DNA of 38,641 nt from CAYWIT01 sp964458415 (GCA_964458415.1 CAYWIT010000023.1:1-38641), one strand, 5' to 3'. Counted from the first letter of the stretch, positions 16,803 to 25,127 are shown. The notes: a model not told the origin generated them from the letters alone. Made by a program: numbers and translations.

Positions 16803-17918
16803 TTATCGGCAGATATCGGGACGGCGGTCGGGGGCCAGTGTCGGGGCCTGTTTCACCAGAGCGCGGCTGTCCGCTTCGTTGAGCAGGCGGCCGGTGGAAA
16901 TGTCAAGCGCCCAAGGCGCAAAATTGAATCCCGACATGGCGTTCAGCTGGAAAGCGGCGCGGGCATCGGTCATGTCGCTATAGATCTCGATGCGGCGGGC
17001 CTTCAGGTGGTCGTCAAGATCGCAGTCCATGCGGCCATGTCCGGCCCCGTAAAAGATAGCGGATTTCTCCTTGCCGGCTTTTTCGCGCGCAAACGCGGCA
17101 ATATACCTGTCGGCGTAAAGGCGCTCTTCCAGCAGACGGTTGCGGCTGGCGCTGAGGTACCGGATCTGCTTGTCGTCCTGCAAGGCATAGGGCGTCATGA
17201 CTTTTTTGATGGCGTCTTGTGCGGCGTCCTCGGCCAGTCGTCCGCCGCTGGCCAGATTGAGCAAAACAGATCCGCGCTGACGGAGGTTGTCAAGCAGGCC
17301 GGTGTTTTTTTCTGCGTTTTGCAGCAAGGCCTCGTGGAGGCGCATTTCTGCAAAGCCAAGCCGTTCGCTCATCTTGTCGTGGCTGCGGATGGAGGACGTC
17401 TGTTGTTCGGCACACCAGACTTTGATGCCATGGCGTCCGGCGGCGGCGATGACGGCGCCCTCCAGCGCGTCGCGTTCTTTGGTCTGGTAGAACTTCACGC
17501 CGCTGTCATGAATGATTTTCAGGCGTTTTTCCGCATATTCCTCCGGGGTGATTTTTCCGGCGGCGACCTGATCGGCAATATCCTGAAATTCAGGACGCAC
17601 TTCCATGAACAGGTTTTTAATCCCGTTTTTCTGGAGGGCTTTCATGGTTTTGTCATTGGCCATGAATTCCATCAGATCCATGTTGCCGTGGCCGGTATCG
17701 CTGATGATCGTGAATTGTCCCGCCTTGGTAACGACCTGCCCGAGGGCCTGCGCGGAACGCTGGTCAGCCGGTAAGCTTTTGGCATTGAATTCCGTGGTGA
17801 TAACGTTTTTATCGGCGGGAGTTTCTTTGTCCGCGCCGGACGACATCCCAAAGACCCCGCCGCCCGCGAGAATGGCAGCTGCGGCGACCGACGCCGTCCA
17901 TTTTTTAATCCGGGTCAT
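16803..17918 (-). CDS. Exported ChaN/EreA-superfamily-like protein
   Basis: 371 residues with an N-terminal signal peptide (basic RIKK, then ASVAAAAILAGGGVFGM). The mature part has a layout like the TIKI/ChaN/EreA group: a first strand ending FTIISDTGHGN near residue 70, NLFMEVRPEFQD around 100, YQTKERDALEGAVIAAAGRH, and a late strand IFYGAGHGRMDCD near 290. Two GHG-containing turns at the ends of strands are what such proteins use for metal or heme binding or for catalysis. Members bind heme (ChaN) or hydrolyse substrates (EreA-like), so the activity here is open. The ribosome site is a G-run before the ATG. Its gene lies tail-to-tail with htpX. Confidence 0.7.
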   Translation of the reverse strand: MTRIKKWTASVAAAAILAGGGVFGMSSGADKETPADKNVITTEFNAKSLPADQRSAQALGQVVTKAGQFTIISDTGHGNMDLMEFMANDKTMKALQKNGIKNLFMEVRPEFQDIADQVAAGKITPEEYAEKRLKIIHDSGVKFYQTKERDALEGAVIAAAGRHGIKVWCAEQQTSSIRSHDKMSERLGFAEMRLHEALLQNAEKNTGLLDNLRQRGSVLLNLASGGRLAEDAAQDAIKKVMTPYALQDDKQIRYLSASRNRLLEERLYADRYIAAFAREKAGKEKSAIFYGAGHGRMDCDLDDHLKARRIEIYSDMTDARAAFQLNAMSGFNFAPWALDISTGRLLNEADSRALVKQAPTLAPDRRPDICR

Positions 17919-17977
17919 TGCCCCCCCTGAAAAAAGTTCAAGCCCTTACAGCCTACATTAAATATATGAAAAACAGG

Positions 17978-18724
17978 TTAAGGCGTCTGTTTCTTGACGG
18001 GATATTGCAGGGGCTTGCCGATTTTGAGCTTGCGCGGATCGGACAGAGTGACGGCCTTGTCAGCCTGTTTTTGTATGATGGTTGAAAAATCATCTGCGAA
18101 TTGCTCTCTCATTTTTTCCAGCAGCTTTTGGCGTTCCTCGGGGGATTTTTCCGCAAGTTGCTCGATCATGTTTTTTTTCGGAAGACCGGAAGGATTGCTT
18201 GGTGGCGGGAGGGGCGGGGCCGGCCATGGCGGGTGCGGTTTCGGAGGAAACTGCATTTTGGGAGGCGCAATGGGGCTTTTAAGGCTTTGGTGGTGCTTGT
18301 AAGCCTTGCTCAACCCCTGAAAAATACCGGGAACGAAGCCAAAGGTGAGGCCGGCGATGCCAGCCAGTGCAGAGGCTGTTGCAAGGCCGCCGATCGCGCC
18401 ACCAACAAGACCCGCAGCGCCACCGGCCATTGCGGCCGAAGTGATGGCGATGGTTTTGAGGACGACGTTGCTTGCTGCAAACGCGCCAAAAGCAGTACCT
18501 CCAGCATGGCCCCCGAGAAATAGCATGCCCGCAACGGCTCCGATCAAGCCAGAGATGCCTCCCAAAGCTTCCCCTGTTGTAGCGTCGATGGGCTCATATG
18601 TCCCTTTGAATCTGGCGATGATGTCTTTGAGCGGATAAAGGGCAAAAGCCGCTACGTTTTTAAACGGTTGCGTCAGCGGGGCTGCATAGAGACTGTTCAC
18701 CAATTCCTTGATTTTACTGACCAT
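17978..18724 (-). CDS. Glycine/alanine-rich membrane protein with proline-rich linker
   Basis: 248 residues, family not recognised. Residues about 55-135 are a block of small hydrophobic residues (GISGLIGAVAGMLFLGGHAGG, then AAMAGGAAGLVGGAIGGLAT) that could form two or three membrane helices or a glycine-zipper pore. Residues about 150-182 are strongly proline-rich (PPKPHPPWPAPPLPPP). The C-terminus is charged and helical (PEERQKLLEKMREQFADDF). It has no cleavable signal peptide. The start is supported by AAGGGGAATC and by the promoter at 18751-18779. Glycine-zipper blocks occur in outer-membrane, toxin and porin-like proteins, but nothing here decides between them. Confidence 0.7.
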   Translation of the reverse strand: MVSKIKELVNSLYAAPLTQPFKNVAAFALYPLKDIIARFKGTYEPIDATTGEALGGISGLIGAVAGMLFLGGHAGGTAFGAFAASNVVLKTIAITSAAMAGGAAGLVGGAIGGLATASALAGIAGLTFGFVPGIFQGLSKAYKHHQSLKSPIAPPKMQFPPKPHPPWPAPPLPPPSNPSGLPKKNMIEQLAEKSPEERQKLLEKMREQFADDFSTIIQKQADKAVTLSDPRKLKIGKPLQYPVKKQTP

Positions 18725-18750
18725 TTTTGATTCCCCTTAAATAAGGCATT

Positions 18751-18779
18751 ATGATAATGTATTATTAACATAATGTCAA
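18751..18779 (-). promoter_or_regulatory. Sigma70 promoter for the glycine-rich protein gene
   Basis: Read on the minus strand: TTGACA (18779-18774), 17-base AT-rich spacer, TATCAT (18756-18751). The leader is about 25 bases and contains AAGGGG before the ATG at 18724. Confidence 0.7.
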
Positions 18780-18843
18780 GAAGGCGCGGGAATTCAGGGC
18801 ATTGGTTCTCCCGTAATAGATCCTGAACCTATTTTTACCTTGT

Positions 18844-18925
18844 CATGCCGGACTTGTTCCGGCATCCAGCAACCTGCTGTACGCGCAAAGCGCGTATGGA
18901 CACCGCAACCTGTGCGGTGTGACGG
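18844..18925. repeat. Three-stem palindromic intergenic repeat
   Basis: Three perfect inverted repeats in a row: ATGCCGGA-CTTGT-TCCGGCAT (18845-18865), ACGCGC-AAA-GCGCGT (18881-18895) and ACACCGCA-ACCTG-TGCGGTGT (18900-18920). The whole begins GTCATGCCGG and ends TGACGG, so its ends are also partly complementary. This form matches the short palindromic repeats scattered between genes in many Alphaproteobacteria. Only this copy was seen in the window. It could also act as a terminator-like or mRNA-stabilising element after the 18944-19567 gene. Confidence 0.7.
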
Positions 18926-18943
18926 ATGTGTAAGAGGCGGAGA

Positions 18944-19567
18944 TCAGTAATTCGGCTTGACCTTGCGGACGGGAAGGTCGGCCGCGACAGGTTCGTCGTC
19001 GATCATCTCGATCATGCCGTTTTCCGTCATCGAGAAACGCGCTGAGAACAGGGCATTGCCGTAGAGTACCATGGCCGAGGCTTCAAAGGCGCCTTCTGCG
19101 GTGGTGCCTTCAAAGGCGGCGGGGCGCAGGGCGTCTTCGATAACCTTGCGGGTGTCATCGGTCAGTTTGTCCTTGTCGAGGGCGGGATGATCGATGGTTT
19201 CGACGATCAGGAACGGGCCTTCATCGCCGTGCACGAAATAGCAGAAGAAGCGCAGATAATCGAGGGCGTTTTGCTCGGTCACCTTGATCGGATCGGCTTC
19301 GTTGGCATCATGAATTGGGGCGCTGGAGCCGTCGAGCAGGAACATGCGGCCCTGCTTGGCCAAAAACCAGAACGGACCTGTATTGGGTGCCCAAGAGGTG
19401 TCGTTGATGCGGACCAGCGCAATAGAATTATAAAAAGGCAGCTGGCTCCATTCCACGGTGGCGGTGGCAGGGGAGGCGTTATGTTTGCCCTGAATGGGAT
19501 TAATGAGCTTCAGGAAGGGATCAATGGCCGCGCCTTCTACTTTTTGCCAATTGTACTGATCGAACAT
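18944..19567 (-). CDS. Conserved hypothetical protein
   Basis: 207 residues, soluble, no signal peptide. Distinct blocks: LPFYNSIALVRIND near 47-60, PFWFLAKQGRMFLLDGSSAPIH (about 65-86, in two parts), and NALDYLRFFCYFVHGDEGPF (about 99-118). I recall similar proteins of unknown function in other Alphaproteobacteria, but no activity can be named. The start has AAAGG about 10 bases upstream. It is downstream of argE on the same strand with a 94-base gap, so co-transcription is possible. The palindromic repeat at 18844-18925 lies directly after its stop. Confidence 0.75.
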   Translation of the reverse strand: MFDQYNWQKVEGAAIDPFLKLINPIQGKHNASPATATVEWSQLPFYNSIALVRINDTSWAPNTGPFWFLAKQGRMFLLDGSSAPIHDANEADPIKVTEQNALDYLRFFCYFVHGDEGPFLIVETIDHPALDKDKLTDDTRKVIEDALRPAAFEGTTAEGAFEASAMVLYGNALFSARFSMTENGMIEMIDDEPVAADLPVRKVKPNY

Positions 19568-19661
19568 AAGAAAATCGCCTTTCCGGAAAAAATACCCAAA
19601 CTTCCCAGCATGTTGTCATGTTCCCGCCGGAAAATCAAGGGATTGCAGGGAGAATGTCTTT

Positions 19662-20828
19662 TTAGGCGGCTTGCAGCTTTTCCAAAAGACGGTCGAGGAA
19701 GATTTCGCATTTCCGCAATTGTTCGCGCGCGACAAATTCATTGGGCTTATGGGCTTGGGCGATATGGCCGGGGCCGCAGACGATGGTCGGGATCCCCTTG
19801 TTCTGGAAGATTCCGGCCTCAGTGGCAAAGCTGACCTTCTCGGAGGAATTGGCGCCCGTCAGGGCCAGCACCAGTTCTACCGCTTTATCGTCATTGGCGA
19901 TGTCAAAGGCGGGGACGCGGGCGGCGGCTTTGAATTCGAAACCTGTTTTCGGGTCGATGGCCTTCATCCGCGGTTCCAGAGCACGGAAAGCATGCTGACG
20001 GATTTCTTCCACCAGCGTTTCGGCGGCGACTTCGGGAATATTGCGGATCTCGAAGGAGAATTCGCAGCGGTTCGGCACGATATTGAGCGCGGTGCCGCCC
20101 TTGATCAATCCGACATGGAGCGTCGTAAAGGGCGGATCGAACTGGCGGTTATAGGGGCCTTCGCCTTCCATGCGGCGCGCAATGCCTTTGATGTGCGCGA
20201 CCAGCTCGGCTGCGGATTCCACGGCATTGACGGCATAGGGGGCGAGCGAGGAATGCGCTTCCTTGCCATGGACGACGCAGTCGAAATCGCAGATGCCCTT
20301 ATGGCCGGTGATCGGCTTCATGCCGGTGGGCTCGCCCACGATGCAGAGGTTCGGTTTGACCGGCAGATCCGCGATATGGGCGGCGAGGCTGTGCGCGCCA
20401 AGGCAGCCCACCTCCTCGTCATAGGAGAGGGCGAAATGGACAGGTCTTTTGAGGGGGTGGCGGGTCATTTCCGGCAGTCTGGCCAGCGCCACGGCGATAA
20501 ACCCCTTCATGTCGGAGGTGCCGCGGGCGTAAAGCAGGTCATCTTTTTCGCGCAGGACAAAAGGATCGGATTCCCAATCCTGCCCTTCGACCGGAACGAC
20601 ATCGGTATGGCCCGAGAGGACAATCCCCGGCTGGTCGGCCGGACCGACAACGGCATGCAGGTTGGCTTTGTTTTTCGTAGGATCGAGGATCAGTTCCGAC
20701 TTGATGCCGTAGTTCTCCAGATAATCCCGTACCCAGTGGATCAGCTCCAGATTGGTTTTGCAGCTGGTGGTGTCGAAGCTGACGAGTTTCGCGAGCATTT
20801 CCTCGCTGGACAAGATTTCTCTGGACAT
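19662..20828 (-). CDS. argE: Acetylornithine deacetylase (ArgE, M20 family)
   Basis: Zinc hydrolase of the M20 family; ArgE removes the acetyl group from N-acetylornithine in arginine synthesis. 388 residues, the usual length. Metal and catalytic residues are all visible: His74 and Asp76 in SGHTDVVP, Asp106 in ARGTSDMKG, Glu138-Glu139 in YDEEVGC, the GEPTG loop (165-169) and a C-terminal His360 in AHKPNEF. The start ATG at 20828 gives MSREILSSEEML and has GGAG upstream; the frame stays open another 327 bases but that part reads as antisense of the hydrolase gene. Related M20 enzymes (succinyl-diaminopimelate desuccinylase, other deacylases) share these motifs, so the substrate is likely but not certain. 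Confidence 0.88.
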   Translation of the reverse strand: MSREILSSEEMLAKLVSFDTTSCKTNLELIHWVRDYLENYGIKSELILDPTKNKANLHAVVGPADQPGIVLSGHTDVVPVEGQDWESDPFVLREKDDLLYARGTSDMKGFIAVALARLPEMTRHPLKRPVHFALSYDEEVGCLGAHSLAAHIADLPVKPNLCIVGEPTGMKPITGHKGICDFDCVVHGKEAHSSLAPYAVNAVESAAELVAHIKGIARRMEGEGPYNRQFDPPFTTLHVGLIKGGTALNIVPNRCEFSFEIRNIPEVAAETLVEEIRQHAFRALEPRMKAIDPKTGFEFKAAARVPAFDIANDDKAVELVLALTGANSSEKVSFATEAGIFQNKGIPTIVCGPGHIAQAHKPNEFVAREQLRKCEIFLDRLLEKLQAA

Positions 20829-20890
20829 GGGTCGTTTTCTCCGTTTTTCTGCACTATAGCAGAAATTTACTTTCAAAACAGGAGGATTCA

Positions 20891-21607
20891 ATGACATCGT
20901 CAGCGCTGACCCTTTTCGCCGTTCATGGCGCCGGAATGCACGCCGGAATCTGGGGAATGCTATTGCCGTTGCTGGCGGACCAGCCGTTTCAGGCGCTGAC
21001 CCTGCCGGGACACGCGGCGACCGGGGAAGCGCCTCTTGACAATATCGGCGATATGGCGGAATGGGTGCGGGGCCGGCTGGCGGACCGGCCTGCACAAAGC
21101 GTGATCCTGCTGGGGCATTCCATGGGAGCGCTGGTGGCGCTGGAAGCGGCGGCACACCCTGCCGTGGCCGGCGTTATTCTTATGGGAGCGGCGGCACAAA
21201 TGCCGGTCAATCCCGATTTGCTGAAGCTGGCTGCAGACGATCCTGCGGCGGCGGGCGAGATGATCCTGAAATACGGGCTCAATCCGGACAATGCCGACTT
21301 GGAGGAGCTGAAAGCATTTATGCGCAAGTTGATGCAGGCTGGCGCCGGTGGCGTCATTTTTTCTGATCTGAAAGCCTGTGATAATTACACCAGCGGCATG
21401 GCATGTGTCTCCGCCCTGCAAAAACCGCTGCTGGTGATCTGCGGGGAGCGGGACAAACTGACTAGAGCTGCCGAGGGGGTCGCGCTGGCGGGGATGGCGG
21501 CCGTCGGGGAAAGCGATGTGCTTGTCGGCTGCGGGCATATGATGATGGTGGAGCGACCAGCGGAAACGGCGCTGCTGATCCGGCAGTTTCTTGAAAAATT
21601 CAAATGA
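20891..21607 (+). CDS. Alpha/beta hydrolase
   Basis: 238-residue alpha/beta-hydrolase fold protein. It has the oxyanion region VHGAGMHAGIW near the N-terminus, the nucleophile elbow GHSMG (Ser near 76), a short cap, an acid in CGERDKLT (Asp near 188) and the catalytic His in GCGHMMMVERP (about 217). The fold covers esterases, lipases, lactonases and C-C hydrolases; the substrate cannot be read from this sequence. No signal peptide. AGGAGG lies at ideal spacing before the ATG. It is divergent from argE with 62 bases between the start codons. Confidence 0.88.
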   Translation: MTSSALTLFAVHGAGMHAGIWGMLLPLLADQPFQALTLPGHAATGEAPLDNIGDMAEWVRGRLADRPAQSVILLGHSMGALVALEAAAHPAVAGVILMGAAAQMPVNPDLLKLAADDPAAAGEMILKYGLNPDNADLEELKAFMRKLMQAGAGGVIFSDLKACDNYTSGMACVSALQKPLLVICGERDKLTRAAEGVALAGMAAVGESDVLVGCGHMMMVERPAETALLIRQFLEKFK

Positions 21608-21694
21608 ATTTATGGGGCTGGGGGCATTAATCCTTTTTCAAGTCCTCTTTGCTAGAATGGGAGAACGATCATTTGAAAAACAGGGAGTAACGGC

Positions 21695-21871
21695 ATGTCT
21701 CAGGCGCATCTTTCCGCATTGAAAAAGAAACATGAGGATATCGAGAAAAAAATTCATGAAGAAACGGCGCGTCCGGCCTGGAACGAGAGCCTTGTCCGGA
21801 AAATGAAGGAAGAGAAGCTGCACATCAAGGAAGAGATCGAGCGTCTGCAAAAGACAGGCGCTAACGATTAA
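21695..21871 (+). CDS. YdcH/DUF465 family small protein
   Basis: 58 residues, entirely helical and charged. The pattern HLSALKKKHEDIEKKIHEE then P, then VRKMKEEKLHIKEEIERL matches the YdcH/DUF465 family: leucine zipper-like heptads, a Pro turn, and the family's characteristic 'KxxKLxxKEEI' end. Such proteins are common small alpha-helical hairpins of unknown function in Proteobacteria. The ATG has AGGGAG at good spacing. The hydrolase gene ends 87 bases before it; TAGAAT at 21653-21658 could be a -10. Confidence 0.85.
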   Translation: MSQAHLSALKKKHEDIEKKIHEETARPAWNESLVRKMKEEKLHIKEEIERLQKTGAND

Positions 21872-21891
21872 GAACAAGGCATAAATCGGAA

Positions 21892-22770
21892 CTATAGCCG
21901 GAACTGGTTACTTTTTTGCGGGGGTTCTGCGGGGGCAGGGGCGGATTTTTCCTGTGCCTGTTTCTCTGGCGCGGTTAATGCCGTTGTGCTTTGCCGGCGT
22001 TTTTCATCATCGATTTTCTGAAGTTCGCGGCGGCGGTTTTCTTCCTCCCGTTCCTCGCGTCTCAGGCTGTGCCGAAAATGATTTTTCAGTTTTTGACCGC
22101 CGAGACCGAATGCAAGGTAAGAAGAAATAATCCCTCCAAAAAGGCCGATTAAACCGAGAGCCCCCACGCCAAGTCTGGCGTGGCTTTCCGCAGAAGATTC
22201 GAGCGCATACATTTTTTGTGTGGCTGCTGTAGCGCCTAATCCGGTCGGGTCAAAGCCGGCGCGGATTTCATCACGATATTTATAACTCATCGTAACCTTG
22301 GCGGGCAGATTCCACTGGACGGCATAGGCCCCGATCGTTGCTTCCACCGTTGCTTCCGACAGGGCGGTTTTTTGTAAGACGAAATGATGGAATTTTTGCG
22401 TCTCGTCGTCGAGGGCGAAACGGGCTTCCAATTTATCCATTGTCAGTTTGGCCAGCTTGTCTCTGGCGGCAGTAACGTCTTCGGCCTGTGCCAAGTCTCC
22501 TTCAGCCTTTTGCAACACTTCATTGATCTCGCTATATTCTTTGTAGCTTTTGCCGACCAGATTCAGGTGCTGACCAAGGATGGCTTTTTCTCGCGCTGCG
22601 GCTTCCTGTGTCAGCGGCGCTAGCGGTGTTTCGGAAGGGGCGTCGTAGAGAGCAGAGCCTGCGCCATAAGCGCCCAATCCGCCGGAGAGGAATACCGGTA
22701 TAAGAAGCCAGACGCCGTCATGGTTATAGTGCCGGACAAAAGCCTGTTTGAATTTGCGTGACAGCGACAT
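21892..22770 (-). CDS. Two-pass membrane protein with coiled coil, unknown function
   Basis: 292 residues, not recognised. A basic N-terminus (SLSRKFKQAFVRHYN) precedes a membrane segment (VWLLIPVFLSGGLGAYGAG, 20-38). A long charged helical region (about 60-145, EYSEINEVLQKAEGDLAQAE) predicts a coiled coil. A second membrane segment (LGVGALGLIGLFGGIISSYLA) lies near 200-222, followed by a strongly charged tail (REEREEENRRRELQKIDDE). This puts the coiled coil outside the cytoplasm and both ends inside. The ATG at 22770 has GAGGAAAAA upstream; an earlier in-frame ATG (22818) would overlap the promoter at 22809-22837. Confidence 0.75.
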   Translation of the reverse strand: MSLSRKFKQAFVRHYNHDGVWLLIPVFLSGGLGAYGAGSALYDAPSETPLAPLTQEAAAREKAILGQHLNLVGKSYKEYSEINEVLQKAEGDLAQAEDVTAARDKLAKLTMDKLEARFALDDETQKFHHFVLQKTALSEATVEATIGAYAVQWNLPAKVTMSYKYRDEIRAGFDPTGLGATAATQKMYALESSAESHARLGVGALGLIGLFGGIISSYLAFGLGGQKLKNHFRHSLRREEREEENRRRELQKIDDEKRRQSTTALTAPEKQAQEKSAPAPAEPPQKSNQFRL

Positions 22771-22808
22771 GGGTTTTTCCTCTGGATAATTCCTCTGAGC
22801 GGACATCA

Positions 22809-22837
22809 TCAGTAACATTGACTGCCGTTTCTGTCAA
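22809..22837 (-). promoter_or_regulatory. Candidate promoter for the coiled-coil membrane protein gene
   Basis: On the minus strand: TTGACA (22837-22832), 17-base spacer, TACTGA (22814-22809). The -35 is perfect and the -10 is weak. It lies about 40 bases before the chosen ATG at 22770. Confidence 0.5.
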
Positions 22838-22876
22838 TATGGCAATATAATATGAATACTCTTTAAAATCAGCGGG

Positions 22877-23644
22877 TTATTCCGGATAATCGACACGCAT
22901 AAAATAAAGCCCCTGCGCGGGGGCGGTGGGACCGGCGGCCTTGCGGTCACGGGCTTTCAGGGCGGCCCTGACATCTTCTGGCGACCATTTGCCTTCGCCG
23001 ACCAGTTTGAGTGTTCCTGCCATGTTGCGGATCTGGTGATGGAGGAACGAACGTGCCTCCGCCCAGAGCGCGATATGGCGTCCGGCGGTCAGGGCGTTTT
23101 CTTCCTCAAGGCATTCCAGCCGCTGCAGGGTGCGCAGCGGGGATTTCGCCTGACATTCGGCGGCGCGGAAGCTGGAAAAATCATGTGACCCGAGAAGATA
23201 TTGCGCGGCGCGATTCATCGCCGCAATATCGAGCGGGATATTCACATGCCAGACCCGGTTTTTATCAAGAACCGCGTCTCCGCGGCGTTCGGTGACGATA
23301 CGATAGCAATAGACGCGGTGCAGGGCGCCGAAACGGGCGTGAAAGCTTTCCGCAACCGGCTCTGCCCTGACAATGGCAACCGGATGGGGGCGCAGGTGAA
23401 AGTTGATCGCGTCGCGCACGGTTTTTTCATCGGCGGGCTTTTCAATGTCGAAATGGGCAACTTGTCCCACGGCATGCACACCGGCATCGGTGCGGCCGGA
23501 AACATGTACGCAAACGCTTTCGCCGCAAAACTTCCGGATCGCCGCTTCGACGCAGCCCTGCACGGACAGGCCTTTTTCCTGACGCTGCCAGCCGACAAAG
23601 GGCGTGCCTTCGTATTCCAGCGTGATTTTCCAGCGTTGCGTCAC
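22877..23644 (-). CDS. truA: tRNA pseudouridine(38-40) synthase TruA
   Basis: Converts uridines 38-40 of the tRNA anticodon arm to pseudouridine. 255 residues. The catalytic Asp53 is in SGRTDAGVHA; the N-terminal YEGTPFVGWQRQ and the C-terminal SFLHHQIRNM and PEDV segments are typical. It starts with GTG (23644) within the fmt stop as GTGA, so it depends on fmt translation. It is the last gene of the def-fmt-truA string. Confidence 0.95.
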   Translation of the reverse strand: MTQRWKITLEYEGTPFVGWQRQEKGLSVQGCVEAAIRKFCGESVCVHVSGRTDAGVHAVGQVAHFDIEKPADEKTVRDAINFHLRPHPVAIVRAEPVAESFHARFGALHRVYCYRIVTERRGDAVLDKNRVWHVNIPLDIAAMNRAAQYLLGSHDFSSFRAAECQAKSPLRTLQRLECLEEENALTAGRHIALWAEARSFLHHQIRNMAGTLKLVGEGKWSPEDVRAALKARDRKAAGPTAPAQGLYFMRVDYPE

Positions 23645-24567
23645 GTCAGTCTGTCCCCGACATTGAGATGTGCGCCGTTCATGAAAGAAGCGCCATCCAT
23701 CGGCTTACGGTCCTGCGGCTGCACGGTTTTCAGCAACAGGGCATCCTGCCCGCAGGCGGCGATTAGATGACGGTCAAGAATTTCTCCGGGTTTACCCTTG
23801 CCATCAGTAACGGTAGCCTCCAGCACCCGCAGGCGCTGCTCTCCCAACAGGCACCAGACGCCGGGCCAGGGCGTGAGGGCGCGGACCTGGCGTTCGATTT
23901 CCGCGGCAGGTTTCGTCCAGTCGATGCGGCCATCGTCCTTGGTCAGCATGGCGGCATAGGTGGCGCCTTCTTCCGGTTGCGGCGCGGGTTTCAGGCTGTC
24001 GATGTACGCCAGTGTTTTGGTGATCAGCTCTGCCCCCAAGGTGGCGAGCGCATCATGCAATTGCGGCGCGGTGGTCGTCGGGGTAATAGGCACGGCGCCG
24101 CGTAGCAGCACCGGGCCGGTATCGAGCCCTTTGTCCATCTGCATAATGCAAACGCCGCTTTCGTGATCACCAGCCAGAATGGCGCGCTGGATAGGGGCCG
24201 CTCCGCGCCAGCGCGGCAGCAGCGAGGCGTGGATATTGATACAGCCGTATTTGGGCGCCTGCAAAACGTCTTCGGGCAAAATCAGGCCATAGGCGGCGAC
24301 CACCGCGACATCCGCGCCAAGGGCGGCAAAAGTCCTGCGCGCTGCGGCGTCTTTTTTCAGGCTGAGCGGACAGTAAACCGGAATACCCAGTTCCTCCGCG
24401 CGTTTTTGTACGGGGGAGGGTTGCAATTTATGTCCACGTCCGGCCGGACGCGGCGGCTGGCAATAGGCAGCGATAACGTCGTGCCCTGCCCTGACAACCG
24501 CATCAAGCGCCGCCACCGCGAAGTCCGGCGTTCCCATGAAGATGATTTTAAGAGGCTGTCTACTCAC
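23641..24567 (-). CDS. fmt: Methionyl-tRNA formyltransferase
   Basis: Transfers a formyl group from 10-formyltetrahydrofolate to initiator Met-tRNA. 308 residues, normal length. Core: KIIFMGTPDFAVAAL at the N-terminus; CINIHASLLPRWRGAAP with Asn111 and His113; Asp149 in KGLDTG; a C-terminal tRNA-binding OB-type domain. A GTG at 24567 overlapping the def stop as GTGA is the likely start (MSRQPLKII); the frame extends to 24612, but those residues lie inside def. It is coupled to def and truA. Confidence 0.94.
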   Translation of the reverse strand: MSRQPLKIIFMGTPDFAVAALDAVVRAGHDVIAAYCQPPRPAGRGHKLQPSPVQKRAEELGIPVYCPLSLKKDAAARRTFAALGADVAVVAAYGLILPEDVLQAPKYGCINIHASLLPRWRGAAPIQRAILAGDHESGVCIMQMDKGLDTGPVLLRGAVPITPTTTAPQLHDALATLGAELITKTLAYIDSLKPAPQPEEGATYAAMLTKDDGRIDWTKPAAEIERQVRALTPWPGVWCLLGEQRLRVLEATVTDGKGKPGEILDRHLIAACGQDALLLKTVQPQDRKPMDGASFMNGAHLNVGDRLT

Positions 24568-25127
24568 AACACATGCGTCTTTTCGATGTCTTCGGCGAAT
24601 TCTTTGGTCCATTTCTTCAGCTTGCGCAACAGCATGTCGCGCTTGAGCGTCGAGAGATGGTCAACGAAAAGAATGCCGTTGAGGTGGTCCATTTCGTGCT
24701 GGAGGCAGGTGGCGAGCAATCCGTCGGCTTCGATTTCCTGCGGCGTGCCGTCATAGTCCAGATACTTGACACGGACTTTTTCGGGGCGTTCGACTTCGGC
24801 GTATTGGCCGGGAACGGAAAGGCAGCCTTCATTATAGATGTTTTGTTCTTCCGAGGTCCAGAGTATCTCGGGATTGACAAAACATCTGGGCTTGCCGCGG
24901 GTGGCAAGGCCGTTTTCACCCTCGGCACCCTGTTCGACGTCGAGAACGAGAATGCGTTTGGAAACGCCGACCTGCGGTGCCGCCAGACCAATGCCTTGCG
25001 TCGCGTACATAGTGTCCAGCATGTCGTCCATCAGTTTGCGCAAGTCATCGGTGACGCCTGCGGTGACGGGATCGGCGATTTTTTTCAGTACGGGGTGCGG
25101 GGCAACGTAAATGCGCAAGACGGTCAT
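24564..25127 (-). CDS. def: Peptide deformylase
   Basis: Removes the N-formyl group from nascent proteins. 187 residues. All three family motifs are present: GIGLAAPQVG (45-54), EGCLSVPG (100-107, metal-ligand Cys102) and QHEMDHLNG (143-151, ligands His144 and His148, catalytic Glu145). The start ATG follows GAGGAGAAAG. It lies 51 bases downstream of rmuC, with fmt immediately after it (GTGA overlap). Confidence 0.96.
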   Translation of the reverse strand: MTVLRIYVAPHPVLKKIADPVTAGVTDDLRKLMDDMLDTMYATQGIGLAAPQVGVSKRILVLDVEQGAEGENGLATRGKPRCFVNPEILWTSEEQNIYNEGCLSVPGQYAEVERPEKVRVKYLDYDGTPQEIEADGLLATCLQHEMDHLNGILFVDHLSTLKRDMLLRKLKKWTKEFAEDIEKTHVL

